Below are positions 8,772-16,696 of a stretch of 64,000 nt of DNA, piece by piece. The stretch comes from Leptolyngbya sp. NIES-2104 (GTDB lineage: Bacteria > Cyanobacteriota > Cyanobacteriia > Leptolyngbyales > Leptolyngbyaceae): positions 1-64,000 of the forward strand of contig NZ_BBWW01000001.1 in the NCBI RefSeq assembly GCF_001485215.1, given 5' to 3'. Numbering within the stretch: the first letter of the stretch is position 1; each line of letters starts with the position of its first letter. Both the position numbers and the translations under genes were made by a program. The notes under the pieces are model-generated. The model did not search any database. It was not told the DNA's origin and saw only the letters and a program-made list of their open reading frames with translations.

Positions 8772-8993
8772 AACGCTACGATCGAGATTTTCTAAAAGAG
8801 TTAACAAATCGAGAAATATTGGATATAAAAACCTTGCGCTATAACAGGAACGTAATCGTAACTCAGCTTGAATCCAGGTGAATCGAACTTAGATTCCATT
8901 AGTCGCATCATTACAAACTCTTTTGATTCTGAACTCTACCGTGAGGACAGACTTAGCGGGAATTTTGAGCAAAATGCGCTAGATTGACAAAAC

Positions 8994-9242
8994 ATGTTTG
9001 CGCTTGTTCTCATGCCGATTCAAAATCACCGCTGGTTTTTGCCCTCGATCCACGCTGAGCCAGAATTATTTGAAATCTACCGATCGACGCATCAGTTTTA
9101 TCAAGAAGTTCACTCTCGCGTAGAACACGATCGCTATTGTGAATGGTATGCCGAAGTTTCAGAACAAAATCGCCGCGAGCTTGAAAAAATGCGCGGCGAT
9201 GTCAATCTGTTTGGTTGGTTTCGACGTAGATCAGGAGACTAA
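8994..9242 (+). CDS. small hypothetical protein
   Basis: 82 residues, rich in aromatic and charged residues (NHRWFLPSIHAEPELFEIY, EHDRYCEWYAEVSEQNR), predicted helical and soluble. I do not recognise the family. No clear ribosome-binding site precedes the ATG at 8994 or the in-frame ATG at 9012; residues before MPIQNHRW look unlike the rest, so 9012 may be the true start. It faces ftrV tail-to-tail with a 16-base gap. Confidence 0.45.
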   Translation: MFALVLMPIQNHRWFLPSIHAEPELFEIYRSTHQFYQEVHSRVEHDRYCEWYAEVSEQNRRELEKMRGDVNLFGWFRRRSGD

Positions 9243-9258
9243 TCGTCAACTTCTACGC

Positions 9259-9480
9259 CTAAATGGTTTCAAGTTCAAACTCTTGAAGATGAGCGCGAAA
9301 CTTGCCTTCAAATTTAACCAAGAAGGGTAAATTTGCGCTGACAGGGCGACCTTGCCACTCTTTGACGACCGCGATTATTTCCCCTTCTTGTCCCTGAATA
9401 TCAAACGCTTCATTGCGGTGTTCTGGATGGTGATAGACCACCACTGATTCTTTCACTCGAACACGATCGCCAATTTTCAT
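9259..9480 (-). CDS. ftrV: ferredoxin:thioredoxin reductase, variable chain
   Basis: 73 residues from MKIGDRVRVKESVVVYHHPE, exactly the usual length of cyanobacterial FtrV, with the conserved VVVYHHPEHRNEAFD, EWQGRPVSANLPFLVKF and AHL blocks. FtrV is the heart-shaped beta-barrel subunit that supports the catalytic chain, which passes electrons from photosystem I-reduced ferredoxin to thioredoxin in the light. The reading frame extends upstream to 9546, but homology starts at 9480. Its partner ftrC lies at 59761-60123, so the two subunits are encoded at separate loci, as is usual in cyanobacteria. Confidence 0.92.
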   Translation of the reverse strand: MKIGDRVRVKESVVVYHHPEHRNEAFDIQGQEGEIIAVVKEWQGRPVSANLPFLVKFEGKFRAHLQEFELETI

Positions 9481-9580
9481 AACCTTGAGTGTTCCTCTCT
9501 CCGCAAGATTCACCACAATCACTTGCCCTGAATGAACGATAGACAACTTTTTAATCTTTGCATAACGTGTGTCGATCGCT

Positions 9581-11452
9581 CTATCGTTTAAGCAAATCGT
9601 TATTGATGCGCTGACGCAATGATTCGATCGTGGGCTGAACTCGTTCTACCTCTGTGCGAATCCGCTGCTGCATTCCCACCGGATCGCGATAGTACCAAGT
9701 TCCCAAAGCCGCCCCTCCACCTAAAAGCAGAACTAGCAGGGTTTTGAGAAAAATTCGATTCTTCCTGGGTTTCACTACCTCGGTCGGCGGAATTACGATC
9801 GGTTCTGGCAGTTCGGTATCGTCTGCACTTTCAATCGATTTCGACAAGGGCAATCGCAATTCGGGCAATGCGGCTGACACTTGAGCGTGAGTGAGCACGA
9901 TCGAGGCGTTGTCATGTCCGTTCCGCTGATTGGCAAATTCAAGCCAGGATTGGACAGCCGACTCGATCGAGAATTTCTCCTGCACGATTAGTTCTGCGTA
10001 GTCCGCCCAAGATTGCTCAACAAATCCGTTATCGCTCATGCCATCCGAACACAGGACAAGCATGCCATCTTCTTCGAGAATGAACCGCCGCACACTCGGA
10101 TGCAAATGATGTCCTTCACGGGTTCCCATCGCTTGGGTGAGCGCTCCTGAATCCGGGCGTTTTAGAGCTTCCCGATACAGCGATCGACCCATCCGAACTT
10201 CCCGCACTGCGACATCATCATCCACGCTCAACTGATGACAATATTCCGGTGTAATCCAATAAGCGCGGCTATCTCCAACATTGACGATATAAACTTCGTG
10301 AGCATTATTCGCGATCGAGCCTCCCGGTAACGTGACTCGCTGCGGAATCTGTAACGCCATGATCAAAGTCGTTCCCATCCGCCGCCGAGCGGTGCGATTT
10401 TGAGCATCATTTTGAGCGGCGATGAGATTATTTACAACTCTGATGATCGCGGCTAATTGATCACAAATTAAATCCGGCGGTAACGGTTCCGGTTGTCCTG
10501 AAATTTCCGATAACAGCGCTTTCACTTGCAATTGAATCGACTGCACCGCTAACTGACTCGCCACTTCGCCGCCATCATGCCCACCGATTCCATCACACAC
10601 GATCGTTAATCGTGCAGACAAATCATCAAAGGTTTGCGTTTTCGTCGTCAGTGGGTAACAAAAATCTTCGTTATGCGATCGACGTTTCCCAACTTCTGTC
10701 GCGCCATACACTTGAATTCTCAACGGCAACTGAGCCGACTGCTCTAATAACAGCAGATTCAACCGAGATGAAATATCACGGTAGCTCACATCCGAAGCTT
10801 GCATCAAAGCGCAGATTGCTTGTAACTGTTCTGCGATCGCAGGTTTCGCATCGGCTAACAACACGAGCCAACTCTGCGCCAAATTCGCCAAAGTCGGCTC
10901 TCTAAATGATTCCTGAGTCTGTCCTTCATCCAGAATCAATTCTTTCAACCGAATCCGCCAGCCTTCAATCCGCACAAATTCTGGCGATAACAAACTTGAT
11001 GCGACTCCCAACTCTTTGAGCGGTGTCCACAATTCGAGCATCTGCCACAACCAGTAAACCTGCCGAGTGGCACTGCCCTGATACCAAACTTGAGCGATCG
11101 ACGGCTGCAACTCCCCCGCTTCCGTAATCGGCACATTTTCCAGCAACAAAACCTCATCGCCGCCCTCCCGACACACGCCATACACCTCTGGAAGGTGCAA
11201 TCGATACGGATACAACAGCAAATACGTTTGAGCCAGTTCTGATGCCGCTAGAGGCACTTGTGGGTCATTTTCGGGTTCGGTATCGAGCCAAATTTGCGGA
11301 GCCTTGACCTGGTATCGAGATGCGATCGTCGTTCCTGATTTTTTCTGCTCGGCGGTTGTCCCGACTGCCCAAAGATAATGAAATCCTTGCGGTTGAAAAC
11401 GTCTGATCGTGGGGGTCGTCGTGCGCTCAAAGAGTTTACCAGAGGAATTCAT
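9581..11452 (-). CDS. PP2C-family Ser/Thr phosphatase with N-terminal kinase-like region and C-terminal anchor
   Basis: 623 residues from MNSSGKLFERT (ATG 11452). Residues about 1-235 resemble a degenerate protein-kinase fold (VLLLENVPITEAGEL, WLWQMLELWTPL, IRIEGWRIRLKEL-like segment) without HRD or DFG motifs. Residues about 250-510 are a PP2C metal-dependent phosphatase: HNEDF, CDGIGGHDGGEVAS, RRMGTTLIMA, VNVGDSRAYW, LVLCSDGMSDN and HDNASIVL. A proline-rich linker and one transmembrane segment (FLKTLLVLLLGGGAALGTWYY) follow, then a basic tail. It probably reverses Ser/Thr phosphorylation at the membrane. It is divergent from the nfeD/SPFH pair. Confidence 0.85.
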   Translation of the reverse strand: MNSSGKLFERTTTPTIRRFQPQGFHYLWAVGTTAEQKKSGTTIASRYQVKAPQIWLDTEPENDPQVPLAASELAQTYLLLYPYRLHLPEVYGVCREGGDEVLLLENVPITEAGELQPSIAQVWYQGSATRQVYWLWQMLELWTPLKELGVASSLLSPEFVRIEGWRIRLKELILDEGQTQESFREPTLANLAQSWLVLLADAKPAIAEQLQAICALMQASDVSYRDISSRLNLLLLEQSAQLPLRIQVYGATEVGKRRSHNEDFCYPLTTKTQTFDDLSARLTIVCDGIGGHDGGEVASQLAVQSIQLQVKALLSEISGQPEPLPPDLICDQLAAIIRVVNNLIAAQNDAQNRTARRRMGTTLIMALQIPQRVTLPGGSIANNAHEVYIVNVGDSRAYWITPEYCHQLSVDDDVAVREVRMGRSLYREALKRPDSGALTQAMGTREGHHLHPSVRRFILEEDGMLVLCSDGMSDNGFVEQSWADYAELIVQEKFSIESAVQSWLEFANQRNGHDNASIVLTHAQVSAALPELRLPLSKSIESADDTELPEPIVIPPTEVVKPRKNRIFLKTLLVLLLGGGAALGTWYYRDPVGMQQRIRTEVERVQPTIESLRQRINNDLLKR

Positions 11453-11648
11453 AGTTGGAGAAGCTAGGATGAAGAAGCGAATCGCAACGCATCTTACCGT
11501 CAACTGCGCCGAAAAGATCAACACATTGCCGGAATGTTGCATTCATGGTTTGAAGTCTGTATTAAAGCATGAGAATTTCTCCTGCGATCGCTGCACTCTA
11601 ATCTTTATTCGGTGTGAAATTTCGATCCTTTTCCAACTCGATTAGATT

Positions 11649-12059
11649 ATGACTCCCACAGCCATTTGGTTGATCGTCGGTGTAGGACTGTGTTTAGTTG
11701 AATTCGTCCTGCCCACGGCATTTATCGCCTTTGTTCTAGGAATAAGTGCATTATTCGTCGCGCTCGTGGCTCACCTGTTGCCGATCGGCTTCCAAGTCGG
11801 GCTATGGGTGATTTTGTCGATCGCGCTTGTTCTCGTTTCCCGCCGTTTTGTCAATCGTCGGGCTGCCTTCAAACTCGATGCTACCGAAGCGGAAACCCTA
11901 ACAGAAATTCGTCCCGGTGAAGTTGGACGAGTCCGCTACGAGGGCAACTCTTGGTCAGCTCGCTGTGAAAGCTCAAATCTTGACATTCCTGCAGGTCGCC
12001 GCGTGTATGTGGTCGGTCGCCGGGGAACTACTTTAATTGTGATGCCAGAAGAATTTTAA
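11649..12059 (+). CDS. NfeD-family membrane protein
   Basis: A 136-residue short NfeD: two or three transmembrane segments (AIWLIVGVGLCLVEFVLPTA, FIAFVLGISALFVALVAHLL, VGLWVILSIALVLVS) followed by the C-terminal OB-fold domain (PGEVGRVRYEGNSWSARCES, GRRVYVVGRRGTTLIV). NfeD proteins are the standard partners of SPFH/stomatin proteins in membrane microdomains. The next gene, 12 bases downstream, is exactly such a protein, so this is an operon and a likely complex. Confidence 0.88.
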   Translation: MTPTAIWLIVGVGLCLVEFVLPTAFIAFVLGISALFVALVAHLLPIGFQVGLWVILSIALVLVSRRFVNRRAAFKLDATEAETLTEIRPGEVGRVRYEGNSWSARCESSNLDIPAGRRVYVVGRRGTTLIVMPEEF

Positions 12060-12071
12060 GGAGAGGTTTTT

Positions 12072-13016
12072 ATGTGGGGTTGGGTTATTGCTTTAGTTGT
12101 CGGTGGTGGAGCCGTCTCCAGCGTTAAGATTATCCAGCAAGGAAACGAAGCCTTAGTCGAACGCTTAGGAAGCTACGATCGCAAATTGTCGCCGGGTCTA
12201 AACTTCGTCATTCCGGGACTCGATCGCGTCGCTTATCAAGAAACCATTCGAGAAAAAGTCCTCGACATTCCGCCACAAGGCTGTATCACTCGCGATAACG
12301 TTTCGATCACCGCCGATGCAGTCGTGTACTGGCGCATTGTAGACATGGAGAAAGCCTACTACAAAGTGCAAAATCTCCAATCAGCAATGGTGAATTTGGT
12401 TCTCACTCAGATCCGTGCAGAAATGGGACAGTTGGAACTCGATGAAACCTTTACGGCTCGATCGCACATCAACGAAATGCTGCTGCGTGAACTCGATACC
12501 GCCACCGATCCTTGGGGTGTGAAAGTCACTCGTGTGGAACTGCGCGACATTATTCCATCCAAAGCCGTTCAAGAATCGATGGAACTGCAAATGTCCGCAG
12601 AACGCCGCAAACGGGCTGCAATTCTCACCTCTGAAGGGGAACGCGAGTCAGCGGTGAATTCGGCTCGTGGTAAAGCAGAAGCGCAAGTCCTTGATGCAGA
12701 GGCACGTCAAAAGTCAGCCATTCTAGCCGCCGAAGGAGAACAAAAAGCGATCGTGCTCAAAGCCCAAGCCGAACGCCAACAATCCGTCCTCAGAGCACAG
12801 GCGACCGCAGAAGCAATTCAAATCGTGACACAAGCTCTGAACAATGATCCTCGTGCGGCGGAAGCTGGAAAAGTTCTCTTAGCTCTGAGCTATCTCGACA
12901 TGGGAACAACGGTCGGTAAGAGCGATAGCAGCAAAGTGATGTTTATGGACCCGCGTAGTATTCCGGCAACGCTGCAAGGAATGTTATCGATGGTCGATGA
13001 AAACGGTAAAGGCTAA
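12072..13016 (+). CDS. SPFH/band 7 (stomatin-like, paraslipin-type) protein
   Basis: 314 residues with an N-terminal hydrophobic anchor ([17 protein letters not shown]) and the SPFH domain ([53 protein letters not shown]). It continues with a long Ala/Glu/Gln coiled coil (about 170-260; [20 protein letters not shown]) and a C-terminal [15 protein letters not shown] segment. Stomatin-type proteins oligomerise at membranes and affect proteolysis and raft-like organisation. A ribosome-binding site (AAGGAG at 12058-12063) precedes it. A terminator follows at 13041. Confidence 0.9.
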   Translation: MWGWVIALVVGGGAVSSVKIIQQGNEALVERLGSYDRKLSPGLNFVIPGLDRVAYQETIREKVLDIPPQGCITRDNVSITADAVVYWRIVDMEKAYYKVQNLQSAMVNLVLTQIRAEMGQLELDETFTARSHINEMLLRELDTATDPWGVKVTRVELRDIIPSKAVQESMELQMSAERRKRAAILTSEGERESAVNSARGKAEAQVLDAEARQKSAILAAEGEQKAIVLKAQAERQQSVLRAQATAEAIQIVTQALNNDPRAAEAGKVLLALSYLDMGTTVGKSDSSKVMFMDPRSIPATLQGMLSMVDENGKG

Positions 13017-13040
13017 ATAGTCTAAGTTCTAAACTGAAAG

Positions 13041-13074
13041 ATGCCTCAGCGAGTCGCACTTGTTGGGGCATTTT
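13041..13074 (+). terminator. terminator of the nfeD-SPFH operon
   Basis: An 11-bp RNA stem including G-U pairs (13041-13051 with 13061-13071), loop of 9 bases, followed by TTTTG. It begins 25 bases after the SPFH stop codon. Confidence 0.7.
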
Positions 13075-13278
13075 GTTGCCTTTTTGTGAGAAGCGATCGC
13101 GCTTTGTGAATTGTGCGATCGCAAATCTTCTAGACGCAATTGCTCAATCCTGCCTCCGCCAAACGTCAATGATTTGCCACGATCGCACTGATTGATTGTG
13201 CAACCTCCCTCACTTTGCCATAAGCTAGCGCTTCAGTCTAACAGCTAAGATTAGCGACAGCGGAAAAAATTAGCTCAC

Positions 13279-13848
13279 CTACAAGAGATTTCCGCACTCG
13301 GCTTGGGTTGAAGAATGTCCCCATTCAACAACCGCGAGGCTTAATCTATCACCAAACAAGTTTTGTGCAACTCTTGCAAAGTCATGTTGATTTTGCTGAA
13401 GTCGATCTTTTTTTGCAACATTCTTCGCTTCCCGCATCGCAATACGACCGTCAGGAAACACAGCAATGACATCAGGTAGTCCACTTAATCTATTACCAGT
13501 TTCCGCTCGGAGTGCATTAAGTAGTTCCTTAATCAATTTGTCCTCTTGAACGCAAACTAAATCAGAATTGACAAGAACAAGCCCTCCCCAGAGTTCTGTA
13601 AACACAGCTGATAAAGCTCCCTCAACAAGCAACTCACGGGCTATAACCACACCTACTGGAACCGCCTCTCCATCATCTAGAAGAACGTAATACTCCCATT
13701 GAGCGGATGTTACATCCGCTTCTTTCCAGTGTTGACCAGGTTTGAGCTTGTAAGTCTTACGATAGGGCTGACGCTCTGCAACCTTCCAAAAGCGCTTAAT
13801 GATAGGAACTTCTGCGTCTCCGTACTTTACAGTGCGTGTAGCATTCAT
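13279..13848 (-). CDS. hypothetical protein with a PD-(D/E)XK nuclease-like core
   Basis: 189 residues, soluble. The C-terminal third has the spacing of a PD-(D/E)XK/VRR-NUC-like active site: PD at 125-126 in GLPDVIAVFPDGRIAMREAK, then E140-A141-K142, followed by Gln residues (QQNQHDFARV) and a strand LSLAVVEWG. The N-terminal 100 residues (VLLDDGEAVPVGVVIARELLV) are unassigned. It stands alone beside the add-fragment/toxin-antitoxin islet, so a restriction, repair or defence role is possible. Only the motif supports nuclease activity. Confidence 0.5.
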   Translation of the reverse strand: MNATRTVKYGDAEVPIIKRFWKVAERQPYRKTYKLKPGQHWKEADVTSAQWEYYVLLDDGEAVPVGVVIARELLVEGALSAVFTELWGGLVLVNSDLVCVQEDKLIKELLNALRAETGNRLSGLPDVIAVFPDGRIAMREAKNVAKKDRLQQNQHDFARVAQNLFGDRLSLAVVEWGHSSTQAECGNLL

Positions 13849-13950
13849 GATGAATTGAGAGAACTAATAACCGCTACTCTCGCACAGTTTCAAGTCCCAC
13901 ACAAAAAATTGGGGAGATCGGGAAAGCTGCTTCCCCTCTCCCCCGTCTCT

Positions 13951-14043
13951 CTAACTCGCCTCAGACTTCAACAATCGATCGACCAATGAAGCCAGACGCT
14001 GTGCATTCTGCCACGCAAACGCATGACGAAATGCCACATCCTG
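13951..14043 (-). pseudogene. duplicated 3' end of the adenosine deaminase gene
   Basis: Read on the minus strand this encodes the last 30 or so residues of the deaminase at 15493-16512 (AFRHAFAWQ then LLKSEAS) and keeps the frame and a stop codon (TAG here, TAA in the full gene). The match to 15495-15585 is 84 of 91 bases, by eye. The C-rich sequence beyond the stop also resembles the region downstream of the full gene, with a short deletion. It has no start and is not expected to make protein. Its significance is as one of two direct repeats bounding the 14.0-15.5 kb islet. Confidence 0.9.
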
Positions 14044-14050
14044 TCAATCT

Positions 14051-14482
14051 CTACGAAGACACCCAATTCTCTAACGTTAGGTTTCTCACTAATGAAAAAT
14101 CACGTTGATTTCTAGTTGCAACAATCGCTCCTGTTACAAGCGCAATCGCGGCAATTCTCATATCTTTCACTAACCGCTTCTTGTTCAGTTCAGGTTGTTC
14201 TCGAAGAAGTTGCTGGTAGCGATCGTAAGCAGTCGCGTCAAAGTTGAGAATCGTTGCGAATTTGAAGAACTCAGTCGATGTCCAAAGCTTTGTGTAGAGC
14301 TTGACAGGATTTTGACTAAGGTTAGGGTCATTAATCTCCCCAATCCAGCCATTAAAAATCTCTTGCACCGTAATGACCGTGATCTCCCAATTCAATCCTG
14401 TCTCATTTAATTTTGCGATGACTTGTGGATGTCCACCCAAAAAGAGCGAAACATGGTCGGTATCTAGAATTCGTAACGTCAT
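14051..14482 (-). CDS. PIN-domain (VapC-like) toxin
   Basis: 143 residues with the four acidic positions of a PIN nuclease: D7 in ILDTDH, E41 in VQEIF, D107 in VKDMRIAAIAL and D128 in RNQRDF. VapC-type toxins cut tRNA or other RNA when their antitoxin is lost. The ATG overlaps the upstream gene's stop (ATGA), the standard translational coupling of toxin-antitoxin pairs. The gene is inside the islet bounded by add 3'-end repeats, and its stop is only 8 bases from the distal repeat. Confidence 0.85.
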   Translation of the reverse strand: MTLRILDTDHVSLFLGGHPQVIAKLNETGLNWEITVITVQEIFNGWIGEINDPNLSQNPVKLYTKLWTSTEFFKFATILNFDATAYDRYQQLLREQPELNKKRLVKDMRIAAIALVTGAIVATRNQRDFSLVRNLTLENWVSS

Positions 14483-14832
14483 TCGATGTCATCCAGCGAA
14501 TATGCAGGAGAATCATCGTCAATTTCTCGCTCTTCTCGAAGTGCTTTGACGATCGCCATGAAGTCAGGATCGTTCTTAAACACCCCTGCAAATTTCATCC
14601 AAGGTTTTTCGAGTTCTTGAGTCGGATTCAAGTCAACCGCAAGAACTTCGATCGTAGACAACCGCTCTGATAGAAGTTGCTGAATTGCCGCGATCGCGTC
14701 TTCACGAGTTGCACGACTCACTGAACAATCAAGCAAGGCTGGAACGGATGCCCGAATTTGCCCATCGGGTTGTGGCTCTAACAAAATATGGAGCGAAGCA
14801 CTTGATTGAATTGGGGAAGCGTGGAGATTCAT
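14479..14832 (-). CDS. antitoxin partner of the PIN toxin
   Basis: 117 residues ending four bases inside the toxin gene. The N-terminal part (HILLEPQPDGQIRASVPALL, then a regular helix DAIAAIQQLLSERL) resembles a HicB-type partial RNase H fold. The acidic C-terminus (KALREEREIDDDSPAYSLDD) looks like the disordered tail that blocks a PIN active site. Gene order (antitoxin first) and overlap support the antitoxin role; the family assignment is inference. Confidence 0.7.
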   Translation of the reverse strand: MNLHASPIQSSASLHILLEPQPDGQIRASVPALLDCSVSRATREDAIAAIQQLLSERLSTIEVLAVDLNPTQELEKPWMKFAGVFKNDPDFMAIVKALREEREIDDDSPAYSLDDIE

Positions 14833-14928
14833 TGCGATCGTGGCTCAAAGCGGTAGCTTGATTGTAGCGGATGCGATCGCTGAATTTATCTCAAGCGCAA
14901 CGCTGATTCAAAACCTGCTGCATGACAA

Positions 14929-15414
14929 TTATTGTGCAGTGCGATTGCCGTTCTCAACTGCTATGTCGAAATGCAGCACTTCTTCGCGAATACCGAGTTT
15001 CGTGTACAGTGCGATCGCAGGTTCATCGCCGAGATCTGCCTGCACAAAGATAACGTATGCTCCTCGGTCTTGGGCAATCTGCTTAAGCTTCTGAATTAAG
15101 GCTGTCGCAATACCCTTACGACGATGAGTTGCGGCAATAGCCAAATCATAGATGTAAATTTCGCTGCGCTCTTGCTCGAATTTCATCAGTTCATAGGCTG
15201 CAATACCGCTTACAACTTTGCTATCCTGCACAGCAGCAATCCCAATGAAGTAGCCGCTGTTGAGCAGACGCTTGAGATAAGCCACGCTCGGTCGATTCCC
15301 GTTGTAGGTTTCCACTTCATCGAAGGCTTCACCGAAGGTTGTCAACAGGGCTTCCAGCAGAGCTACGTCATCGGGCGCGATCTGGTGAATGCTGAAACAA
15401 GATGGTAGAGACAA
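14929..15414 (-). CDS. GNAT acetyltransferase, AAC(3)-I (aminoglycoside 3-N-acetyltransferase) like
   Basis: About 161 residues. It is close to the AAC(3)-I family along most of its length: FGEAFDEVETY, KFEQERSEIYIYDLA, the acetyl-CoA loop HRRKGIATALI, GAYVIFVQADLGDEPAIALY and TKLGIREEVLHFDI. Family members acetylate the 3-amino group of aminoglycosides such as gentamicin. A chromosomal cyanobacterial copy may act on another amine, so resistance is not proven. The start is taken at TTG 15414, five bases from a perfect AGGAGG; a GTG at 15420 is too close to it. It lies in the same islet as the PIN toxin-antitoxin pair. Confidence 0.8.
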   Translation of the reverse strand: MSLPSCFSIHQIAPDDVALLEALLTTFGEAFDEVETYNGNRPSVAYLKRLLNSGYFIGIAAVQDSKVVSGIAAYELMKFEQERSEIYIYDLAIAATHRRKGIATALIQKLKQIAQDRGAYVIFVQADLGDEPAIALYTKLGIREEVLHFDIAVENGNRTAQ

Positions 15415-15492
15415 GTACACCTCCTGAACTGCATAACAAAAGCATTAGAGAGACAGGGAGTAGTTCTCTTCATTTCCCCATCTCTCTAATTT

Positions 15493-16512
15493 TTAACTCG
15501 CCTCAGACTTCAACAATCGATCGATTAACGAAGCCGGACGCTGTGCATACTGCCACGCAAACGCATGACGAAACGCCGCATCCTGACATGCTTGCAATTC
15601 CTCAAACCCAATCACATCTTGAGTTAAGAGCGTTTCATATTCAAACGGCAACCGCACATCGTTCAATCCCGCGTTATCGGTACAGATCGCGATATCCACG
15701 CCTGCATCGAAACACTGATCGAAGACTTGTTTCAGTTGTCGAATTTCCTGAAGCGTTCCCGTTTTCAAATAAGTAGTCGGGCACACTTCCAAGCATTGAT
15801 TGCGCTGCGCTACTTCTTTGAGCAAATGTGGGTAGCGGAGCGGAATTTGAATTCCATGCCCGATTCGATTCAAGAAGGGAAGCAGTTCGGGGTAATTGCC
15901 TTCGGTTTCGTACAGATGGCAAGTTGTGTGCAGATTGAGCGATCGAGCATATTCAAACAGTTCGACAAACTCATCAATCCGCTCGGCATAATACGAATCG
16001 CCGCCCGCTAAATCGATCGCGCAAATATACTCCGGCATCTGAGCTGCCAAATCTACGATCGCTCGATTCACCTCGTACGGTAATTTCGAGTGCATACAGA
16101 GGATTTGACTGCTGACGATTGGATATTCCTTTAATCGACTGGAACGCCCGACAATCTGAGCAATTTCGGTCATTTGCTCGATTCGACGCGACTGATCCAA
16201 GGTTGGATTCGTTCGCAAATAAGGCGTGTAGCGAAGTTCTAGATACGCCAAATTCTCGAAAATGTAAGCTCCTCGCATTAAACGGTAAATAAAATACGGG
16301 AGCGCTTCAGCGGTTTGGACACCTTCCACGATCGTGTGAAGTTCCAAATACTCATCTAATGTATTGCGGGGTCGAGTATAGAAATCTTCAAACTCAGGAT
16401 AATTCGCAAAGCGATCAATGAGTTCCGATTCGCTGCGTTCTAAATAGCGCCACAAGATGCGAGGTACGACCGAACCGCCCAAGTGACGATGCAATTCTGC
16501 GTATAAAGCCAC
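15493..16512 (-). CDS. adenosine deaminase family protein
   Basis: About 339 residues from GTG 16512 (reads MALYAELHRHLGGS), where homology starts and a GAGGTG ribosome-binding site fits; an ATG at 16581 would add 23 unconserved residues. Metal ligands are seen in ELHRHLGG, CHLYETEG and ICTDNAGL, with the catalytic Glu of the HxxE motif in HLYE. These enzymes deaminate adenosine or related aminohydrolase substrates; this cyanobacterial branch is not experimentally assigned as far as I can tell. The last 91 bases have a second copy at 13953-14043. Confidence 0.8.
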   Translation of the reverse strand: MALYAELHRHLGGSVVPRILWRYLERSESELIDRFANYPEFEDFYTRPRNTLDEYLELHTIVEGVQTAEALPYFIYRLMRGAYIFENLAYLELRYTPYLRTNPTLDQSRRIEQMTEIAQIVGRSSRLKEYPIVSSQILCMHSKLPYEVNRAIVDLAAQMPEYICAIDLAGGDSYYAERIDEFVELFEYARSLNLHTTCHLYETEGNYPELLPFLNRIGHGIQIPLRYPHLLKEVAQRNQCLEVCPTTYLKTGTLQEIRQLKQVFDQCFDAGVDIAICTDNAGLNDVRLPFEYETLLTQDVIGFEELQACQDAAFRHAFAWQYAQRPASLIDRLLKSEAS

Positions 16513-16696
16513 GGACACCTCTGATATTGATTCTGATGATTGTTCTCTATTCTGACGTGTCTTTTTAAACTTGATTGGCACTTTGTAATACCAAAATCAA
16601 ACTTTCAAACTTAAGTACGACATCGAGTAAAACGGCGAGTGCCTCCACAGACTTATACAATGAGAAATAGACCGCCGTTTTAATAGGAAAACTGAG

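Noticed and set aside
15402-16011. Plus-strand frames opposite the adenosine deaminase gene
   Set aside because: The minus-strand frame has clear metal-binding motifs; the plus-strand ones have no features of a protein.
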